13,032 nt of DNA. It comes from an uncultured Erysipelotrichaceae bacterium (GTDB lineage Bacteria; Bacillota_I; Bacilli_A; Acholeplasmatales; Anaeroplasmataceae). Location of the stretch: positions 1 to 13,032 of the forward strand of contig CACZRY010000189.1 in NCBI GenBank assembly GCA_902783745.1. Reading direction: 5' to 3'. Position 1 is the stretch's first letter; every line of letters begins with the position of its first letter. The position numbers were made by a program, and so were the translations under genes. The notes beneath the pieces were generated by a model. That model did no database searches and was not told the DNA's origin. It saw only the letters and a program-made list of their open reading frames with translations. Positions 8,045-13,032 of this stretch are shown here, piece after piece.

Positions 8045-11000
8045 ATGAGTGACTTTGAAACAGATTTAGATAAATTCAATTTAAGCATCCAGTCAATAAT
8101 CAATTCATATGATGGGCTAGATACTAATTCTCCTATTACTCCTTCTTTAATTGATAGCATAAGAGAAATTACTGAATCAAACTATCATTTAGTATGCGAA
8201 ACTTTATATAGATTAAATAAAGTAATAGACCAAAATACTAACGCATTCCAAAATGATTTAATAATACATAATAAAAACGTTAATGAATTAAATAAAGAAT
8301 ATCAGAAAAAAATTGCGCGTGCGACACAAGATATTCAAGCTCAAATTGATTCTAAAAAGAATTCTATTAAAGAAGAATATGTTTTTAACAAAAATAAAAA
8401 CGATGATTTAATGTTAGATACAGAAACATTCATTAATTCTTCTAACCTAAATATTGATATGCTAAGAAATGATGCTAAAAATGATATCGCTAAATACACA
8501 TATCAATATAGTGAAGCTAAATATACTTATGCTGAAGATGCTGAATCTTATAACGATGATACATTCAAAAAATTAGCTGAAGTTGAAGCTACTTATAAAG
8601 AAGATCAAAAAATATTTGTTGGACAAATAGATACTATCGCAAATCATTATATCGAAAGATTAAAAGAAATCGATAAAGAACTCGATGAATTACGTCTTAA
8701 GCATACACTTGATATAAGAATTGTTAATGAAGAAAAAAAGAAACTTTCTATTGAATTAAACGATAAAATTAAGCAAATCAATAATGAACATTCTAAAGTG
8801 TCAAATAAAAGTAAGATGCAATATCAACAAACTCAAATGTTTTTACTAAAAGAGCGTCAATCTAAAAAGAATGTATATCTAAAGGAAGCTCAAGATTCTA
8901 ACAAGGAATTCATTACTAATGCTGAAAAATTCATTAATAAGTTTAATGAAGATAAAAAATTATTTAACGAAAAGACAAATGAAACATTAGAAAATAATTA
9001 TTATGATTTATTTTTAAATCATAAGGAAGAGGAAAAAAAGCTTCATAACTTTTATAAAAACAATTCTTCTTTAGAAAAAAATGAGTTAAAAAAAATAAAA
9101 CATATTCATCATAAATACTATCTTGATAAGAAAAAACAAGCACAAAATGAAATTAAAGTTTTAGAAAATGAATTCAATAAAAAAGTATTAGAATTCCAAA
9201 TAAATAAAGCTAAAAACGATGCACAAAGACAAGCTGCAATAAAAAAATATAACGAAAACGAATTAAAAGATAATAAATATTATCAGGAAAAAAATAACCA
9301 AGCTGATCAATTATCATTACACGAAATATCACTTGATTTATTTGAGGTTAATAAAGTAATCAATAGGCTAAGACACGAATCAAATATTAAGATATTTGAA
9401 TTTGAAGCTAAAGCTGATGAAATTGAGGCAGTTTATCTAAAAAATAATGAAAGATTATTAACTGAAAAAAGAAAATGTCAGTTAGAAATCCAATCATCTA
9501 AAAAGCTTAAGGAATTAGTCCAAGATATGCTTTTAAAAAGATATAATAAAGAGATAATGCATTTAAGAATCACAGGTGCATTACATATTGAAAGATGTAG
9601 AAAGCTTTTAGAATATAACGAAAGACAATTAGATATTTATACTAAAATATCTAATTCTGTATTTGATTATTCTCAAAAGAAAATCGAACTACAAAATGAT
9701 GCAAGACGTGCAATAAATGAATGTAAAAAAGATACAAATAATATAATGCTTGATTTAAATATTATGAGTATAAATAATAATATTTCTATTCTTGGTAATT
9801 CAGAACAATATGAATCAAGAAAATTATTTAAGGAATTCTCATTCAAAAAAGAAAAAGCGATTAATACTACTTTAAGGAAAAGATTTACATATGAAATTAA
9901 AGATATTAATCACTATACTTCTACACTTCTTCTTATATTTAGCGCGCTTGAAAACACGATAGTTAGTATTGTTAATTTATTATTAAATAATGAGAAAACT
10001 GAATTATCTAATTTTGAATTTATAACTAATTTTATTAGAAAAATCAAAGCAGAAATATTCGCATTCACTAAAATAACAATTACTAATTATAAAAGAGTAA
10101 TGATTGAATTAATTGATCAAACTATTAAATTCGAAAATGAATTTAAGTTTGAAGCATCTTTTAATTCAACAAACGATCATTTTAATGAAGAAACATTAAG
10201 AATTAATAATAATATTAATGATACCATAAGACGTATTGATGATTTAAAGCTTGAAATATCTAAAGAAAATAAAACCATTCAAAGCTTATTATTTGGTATT
10301 AAAAACGATAAATCTGCATCTAAAGTAGATTTATCTAAGCAAATACAAACTTTAAAAAAGGATATTTCAAATAAGAACAAGTTATTAAAAGGTTATAACG
10401 AATCTATTAAGAGATTAACTAATGATTTAAGAGATTTAAATCAAAGACATGAGGATGAAATTAAAGTCATCACTACTATGCAAAAGAATAATACTATTTC
10501 ATTGTATAAGTTACATCAAATAGTAATAGATTTATCTGAAAATATTTTACAAGGATTAGATGAAAAATTCCAACAAGTTAATAGAATAGATTTAACTTTT
10601 GATAATTATAAGAATGAATTATTTGAAAAATATTCTACTCTTAAAAACTATATAAATTCAATTAACATTGATATATATAAAATGATTAAGGAATTCAAAA
10701 AAGAAACTTTAAAATATCATAAAGCTGATGAAAATACACTTAATAGCGCATATTCTTCTTCTATTAAAGAACTTGCGATTGAAAACAATAAAAACCTTAA
10801 GAATCAGAACCAAAGATTCGTTCAAGAACTCAATTCTAAGAATAGAGATTTAAATATCGCAATAAAAAAAGAGAATAATACTCAACATTTATATAATACA
10901 TATAATAAGAGATTAGATAATCAATATGCATTAAGCAATAAAGAGACTAAATCTTTATTAATAACTAATGAAATTCAATTATATAGAGAAATAAACGCAA

Positions 11001-11404
11001 TTAATCAAAACATATTAGATATTAAAAATGATTATATTACATATACTACTAATCTAGATACTCAATATAAGTTTAATAGAAAGAATTATTTTAGAGATGC
11101 TGAATTGCAAAAAGAAAATTATGATGTGGCACTAAGAGAATATATTGTACAACGTGATAATGATATTAAGAGATTACCTGATGCAGTAAAAAGTAGAATA
11201 TTAATGTCTTCTTTCGAATTAAAAGATAGAAACAAAGAAGTTGATTTAGAAAAAGTACAAGAAATTGATGAATATTCTATAAAACTTAAACGTTCTAAGG
11301 CTCAAATTGATTCTATTATGCAAAACTACAATAAGAGTCTTGTACAAATAGAAAAAGAAAGAAAAGAATATATTAAGAAAGTTAAAAAGCCTAAGAAAGC
11401 ATAA
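8045..11404 (+). CDS. Giant coiled-coil protein of unknown function (1119 residues)
   Basis: I do not recognise this protein. It is rich in Lys, Glu, Asn, Ile and Leu, has no tryptophan and only four prolines (30, 33, 1045 and 1116), so about 1011 consecutive residues are proline-free. Heptad-like segments such as L-K-E-I-D-K-E-L-D-E-L-R-L run through it, and only a handful of glycines interrupt. A less charged middle part (about 570-715) contains a hydrophobic stretch, L-L-L-I-F-S-A-L-E-N-T-I-V-S-I-V-N-L-L-L, near 627-646. The C-terminus is basic (K-K-V-K-K-P-K-K-A). I see no signal peptide, P-loop or other catalytic motif, so it is not an SMC ATPase by itself. The ATG at 8045 has an excellent ribosome binding site and promoter. 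The gene stands alone between divergent ruvA and convergent ftsZ. A structural, cytoskeletal or chromosome- or division-linked role is possible but only inferred. The gene call is certain, the function open. Confidence 0.93.
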   Translation: MSDFETDLDKFNLSIQSIINSYDGLDTNSPITPSLIDSIREITESNYHLVCETLYRLNKVIDQNTNAFQNDLIIHNKNVNELNKEYQKKIARATQDIQAQIDSKKNSIKEEYVFNKNKNDDLMLDTETFINSSNLNIDMLRNDAKNDIAKYTYQYSEAKYTYAEDAESYNDDTFKKLAEVEATYKEDQKIFVGQIDTIANHYIERLKEIDKELDELRLKHTLDIRIVNEEKKKLSIELNDKIKQINNEHSKVSNKSKMQYQQTQMFLLKERQSKKNVYLKEAQDSNKEFITNAEKFINKFNEDKKLFNEKTNETLENNYYDLFLNHKEEEKKLHNFYKNNSSLEKNELKKIKHIHHKYYLDKKKQAQNEIKVLENEFNKKVLEFQINKAKNDAQRQAAIKKYNENELKDNKYYQEKNNQADQLSLHEISLDLFEVNKVINRLRHESNIKIFEFEAKADEIEAVYLKNNERLLTEKRKCQLEIQSSKKLKELVQDMLLKRYNKEIMHLRITGALHIERCRKLLEYNERQLDIYTKISNSVFDYSQKKIELQNDARRAINECKKDTNNIMLDLNIMSINNNISILGNSEQYESRKLFKEFSFKKEKAINTTLRKRFTYEIKDINHYTSTLLLIFSALENTIVSIVNLLLNNEKTELSNFEFITNFIRKIKAEIFAFTKITITNYKRVMIELIDQTIKFENEFKFEASFNSTNDHFNEETLRINNNINDTIRRIDDLKLEISKENKTIQSLLFGIKNDKSASKVDLSKQIQTLKKDISNKNKLLKGYNESIKRLTNDLRDLNQRHEDEIKVITTMQKNNTISLYKLHQIVIDLSENILQGLDEKFQQVNRIDLTFDNYKNELFEKYSTLKNYINSINIDIYKMIKEFKKETLKYHKADENTLNSAYSSSIKELAIENNKNLKNQNQRFVQELNSKNRDLNIAIKKENNTQHLYNTYNKRLDNQYALSNKETKSLLITNEIQLYREINAINQNILDIKNDYITYTTNLDTQYKFNRKNYFRDAELQKENYDVALREYIVQRDNDIKRLPDAVKSRILMSSFELKDRNKEVDLEKVQEIDEYSIKLKRSKAQIDSIMQNYNKSLVQIEKERKEYIKKVKKPKKA

Positions 11405-11440
11405 ATCATGTTTATGCTATATAAAATGGAATAAATGCGT

Positions 11441-11481
11441 AAAAAACACCTTTGGATTAATCCAAGGGTGTTTTATTTTTT
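11441..11481. terminator. Bidirectional intrinsic terminator between the coiled-coil gene and ftsZ
   Basis: A long hairpin: AAAACACC (11443-11450) pairs with GGTGTTTT (11467-11474), continued by one T-G wobble and the perfect inner palindrome TTGGATTAATCCAA (11452-11465). On the plus strand it is followed by ATTTTTTT, on the minus strand by a T-tract formed from the A-run at 11441-11446. It begins 37 bases past the coiled-coil stop and ends just before the ftsZ stop, so it serves both convergent genes. Confidence 0.92.
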
Positions 11482-12794
11482 TATTTTCTTTGTAACCAAG
11501 CAGGAAGCTTAGAAGATTTTGATTCAGACTTTAAAGGAGCTTTTTCAGGCTCATTTTTAATTTGTTGAGCTCTAAGTTTTTCTTCCTTCTTTAATCTCTT
11601 TTCTTCTTCCTTACGTTGTTTTGCTTCTTCCTTAGCGCGTCTCTTTTCTTCTTTCTTAGAAAGACCAGAATCAAATAATTCTGCAACTCTATCCTGGCTT
11701 GCAACTGAAGCTTCAGGTTCAGACTCGTCTAAGTCAACTTTTGGCATATCATTCATTCCATCATAAATGATGTTCTTATCACTCATATTACGATAGATTT
11801 GTTCAGCTAAATCATCATAACCATTATTACGTGCTTTAAGTTCGTATCCTGTCGCAATAACAGTAATAACTACTTCATCACCTAAATCATTATTAACAGC
11901 TGAACCATAAATAATATTTAAATCCTTGCCTGAGTTATTTCTAATTTCTTGAATAGCTAAATCAACTTCTCTTAATGTAAAATCCTGAGATGCAGTAATA
12001 TTAACTACTGCAGATGTTGCACCATCAATTGTTACTTCTAGTAATGCACTGTGAATTGCATTTCTTGCAGCTTCAACAGCTCTATTTTCACCATGACCAA
12101 CACCAATACCTAGTAAGGCTGTACCTGCATCTGTCATAACTGACTTAATATCGGCAAAGTCTACGTTGATTAATCCTGGTACAGTAATAATATCAGCAAC
12201 ACCTTGAACAGCTTGTCTTAAGACATTATCTGCTTCACGGAATGCTTTTAATACTGAAGTGTGAACATCTACTAAAGATAATAAACGTTGATTTGGAATA
12301 ACGATTAATGTATCTACATGCTCTCTTAATTCCTCAAGACCAACAACAGCATTTTCCATACGAGTTGGACCTTCAAAATTAAATGGTTTTGTACAAACAC
12401 CTACAGTTAAGCATTCATGTTCTCTTGCAATTCTTGCAATAACAGGAGCGGCACCTGTACCTGTTCCACCACCCATACCACAAGTGATGAAAACCATTTG
12501 AGCATCCCCAATCATCTCATGAATATCATCTATTGATTCTTCTGCAGCCTCACGTCCAACATCTGGGTTTGCACCAGCACCTTGACCATGAGTCTTAGTT
12601 TTTCCTATTAATAATTTATGTGGAGCCTTAGAAACTCTTAAATCTGTTGCATCTGTATTAACAGCATAGAATTCTACTCCTCTAACCTCATTATCAATCA
12701 TATGGTCGATTGCGTTCTTACCAGCACCACCAACACCAATGACTTTTATTTTGGTTTTTGCAGCCTCCAATTCATCTAATTCATCAAAAATCAT
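11481..12794 (-). CDS. ftsZ: Cell division GTPase FtsZ
   Basis: A 437-residue tubulin homologue that polymerises into the division ring. The GTPase core spans about 14-318: V-I-G-V-G-G-A-G-K-N-A (18-28), A-V-N-T-D (44-48), the tubulin signature G-G-G-T-G-T-G (108-114), and the T7 loop N-V-D-F-A-D (210-215), which supplies the catalytic aspartates Asp212 and Asp215. The C-terminal part has a linker (about 320-428) with an unusually Lys/Glu/Arg-rich block at 380-411 that is probably a single helix or coiled coil. It ends in S-K-L-P-A-W-L-Q-R-K, matching the conserved tail peptide (I-P-x-F-L-R type) that binds FtsA or SepF. The ATG at 12794 is the first in-frame start, since an in-frame TGA lies nine bases upstream; the AGGAAG site is further away than usual. 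It has its own promoter; ftsA does not directly precede it. Confidence 0.98.
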   Translation of the reverse strand: MIFDELDELEAAKTKIKVIGVGGAGKNAIDHMIDNEVRGVEFYAVNTDATDLRVSKAPHKLLIGKTKTHGQGAGANPDVGREAAEESIDDIHEMIGDAQMVFITCGMGGGTGTGAAPVIARIAREHECLTVGVCTKPFNFEGPTRMENAVVGLEELREHVDTLIVIPNQRLLSLVDVHTSVLKAFREADNVLRQAVQGVADIITVPGLINVDFADIKSVMTDAGTALLGIGVGHGENRAVEAARNAIHSALLEVTIDGATSAVVNITASQDFTLREVDLAIQEIRNNSGKDLNIIYGSAVNNDLGDEVVITVIATGYELKARNNGYDDLAEQIYRNMSDKNIIYDGMNDMPKVDLDESEPEASVASQDRVAELFDSGLSKKEEKRRAKEEAKQRKEEEKRLKKEEKLRAQQIKNEPEKAPLKSESKSSKLPAWLQRK

Positions 12795-12801
12795 AAAACA
12801 T
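12784..12801 (-). CDS. Possible 5-codon leader peptide overlapping the ftsZ start
   Basis: ATG TTT TAT GAT TTT TGA (M-F-Y-D-F) starts seven bases upstream of the ftsZ ATG in another frame and ends inside ftsZ. The ribosome binding site AGGAAG is seven bases from this ATG, a better distance than for the ftsZ ATG itself. It may be chance; there is no coding evidence beyond the spacing. Confidence 0.2.
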   Translation of the reverse strand: MFYDF

Positions 12802-12841
12802 CACACTTCTTCCTGGAAAATTTCGGTAATATCGTATATTA

Positions 12842-12870
12842 ATTTTAACTTATAAACCCTTTTTTTTCAA
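12842..12870 (-). promoter_or_regulatory. Sigma-A-type promoter of ftsZ (P1)
   Basis: On the minus strand, -35 TTGAAA (12870-12865), a 17-base spacer and -10 TAAAAT (12847-12842), each matching five of six consensus bases. Transcription would start near 12835, leaving a leader of about 40 bases. Confidence 0.7.
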
Positions 12871-12917
12871 TCTAATTAAATTATATTTTTATAATATTTT
12901 TTTTGCTTATTATAAAG

Positions 12918-12945
12918 ATTATGAATAATTAAAAAAATTATTCAA
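12918..12945 (-). promoter_or_regulatory. Possible second ftsZ promoter (P2) with an inverted repeat in it
   Basis: On the minus strand, -35 TTGAAT (12945-12940), a 16-base spacer and -10 CATAAT (12923-12918). A perfect inverted repeat GAATAATT / AATTATTC with a 5-base centre (12923-12943) fills the spacer. In DNA this A/T-rich, such matches arise easily by chance. Confidence 0.3.
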
Positions 12946-12954
12946 AATAACAAT

Positions 12955-12978
12955 CCGCACGTCAAACGTGCGGTTTTT
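12955..12978 (+). terminator. GC-rich hairpin with T-tract (intrinsic terminator form)
   Basis: CCGCACGT (12955-12962), loop CAA, ACGTGCGG (12966-12973), then TTTTT. The 8-base-pair stem is perfect and stands out from its A/T-rich surroundings. By the T-tract it terminates plus-strand transcription, although no plus-strand gene lies between here and ftsZ. On the minus strand it is followed by the less regular ATTGTTATTTT, so it may instead end a minus-strand transcript entering from the right. Confidence 0.65.
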
Positions 12979-13032
12979 ACGCTCCCCTATAAGGGCTTCT
13001 ACCTTTCGACGACCCTAAAGGGTCATCAAAAA
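12979..13032. other. GC-rich hairpin-forming segment at the window edge, possible repeat or structured RNA
   Basis: The composition changes sharply from the flanking A/T-rich DNA. It contains CCCT-ATA-AGGG (12985-12995) and an 8-base-pair stem at 13008-13027 around GACCCTAAAGGGTC. In the outer part of that stem one pair is a C-A mismatch if read from the plus strand but a G-U wobble in a minus-strand RNA. A minus-strand frame is open from 13030 to a TAA at 12979-12977, but its codons (GGG, TCG, AGG, GCG) are unlike those of the other genes here. I do not recognise the element; it is cut off by the window edge. Confidence 0.4.

Noticed and set aside
8045..11404. SMC or Rad50-type ATPase
   Set aside because: No Walker A, signature or Walker B motif is present at either end, and the termini are not globular head domains by composition.
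12977..13030. C-terminal end of a minus-strand protein gene (…D-D-P-L-G-S-S-K-G-R-S-P-Y-R-G-A)
   Set aside because: The frame is short, uses codons rare in the other genes here and coincides with hairpins. It cannot be excluded because the window ends, but I do not annotate it as a gene.

Overview
The window is a strongly AT-rich, gene-dense chromosomal segment of a low-GC Firmicute or Mollicute-like bacterium. The evidence is very A/T-rich third codon positions, AAGGAGG-type ribosome binding sites, TTGAAA/TATAAT promoters, an HPr with the regulatory Ser46 of Firmicutes, and the ruvA-ruvB-queA-tgt gene order. The tryptophan codon I checked (in trmB) is TGG, and trmB ends in TGA, so the standard bacterial code fits. 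This argues against Mycoplasma/Spiroplasma and is compatible with Erysipelotrichia-, RF39- or Acholeplasma-like lineages. I cannot name the species.

Layout, left to right. Positions 1-2771 (minus strand) hold a run of tightly packed genes. In transcription order these are a PepV-type M20 dipeptidase, the tRNA m7G46 methyltransferase TrmB, an S51 (peptidase E-like) serine peptidase, and the first 28 codons of a prephenate dehydratase-like gene cut by the window edge. Upstream, at 2842-3493, are ptsH (HPr) and, before it, a small membrane-anchored EIIB-like protein. A clear sigma-A promoter at 3556-3584 probably drives these two and perhaps the genes downstream. Positions 3626-7884 (minus strand) form the ruvA-ruvB-queA-cyclophilin-tgt operon, which joins Holliday-junction branch migration with two late enzymes of queuosine synthesis and has a cyclophilin between queA and tgt.

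The 160-base divergent region 7885-8044 separates this operon from a plus-strand gene with its own promoter and strong ribosome binding site. That gene (8045-11404) encodes an 1119-residue, almost entirely alpha-helical coiled-coil protein that I do not recognise, with no proline between residues 33 and 1045. It converges on ftsZ (12794-11481, minus strand), and a strong bidirectional terminator lies between them. FtsZ has a complete GTPase core, a Lys/Glu-rich probably helical linker and a conserved C-terminal tail. The right end (12795-13032) holds two candidate ftsZ promoters, a GC-rich hairpin with a T-tract, and an atypically GC-rich segment of short hairpins that may be a repeat or structured RNA.

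Most genes are ordinary housekeeping genes. The least explained items are the giant coiled-coil protein, the EIIB-like protein that has Asp where the phosphorylated Cys should be, the palindrome in the ruvA promoter region, and the hairpin-rich segment at the right edge.
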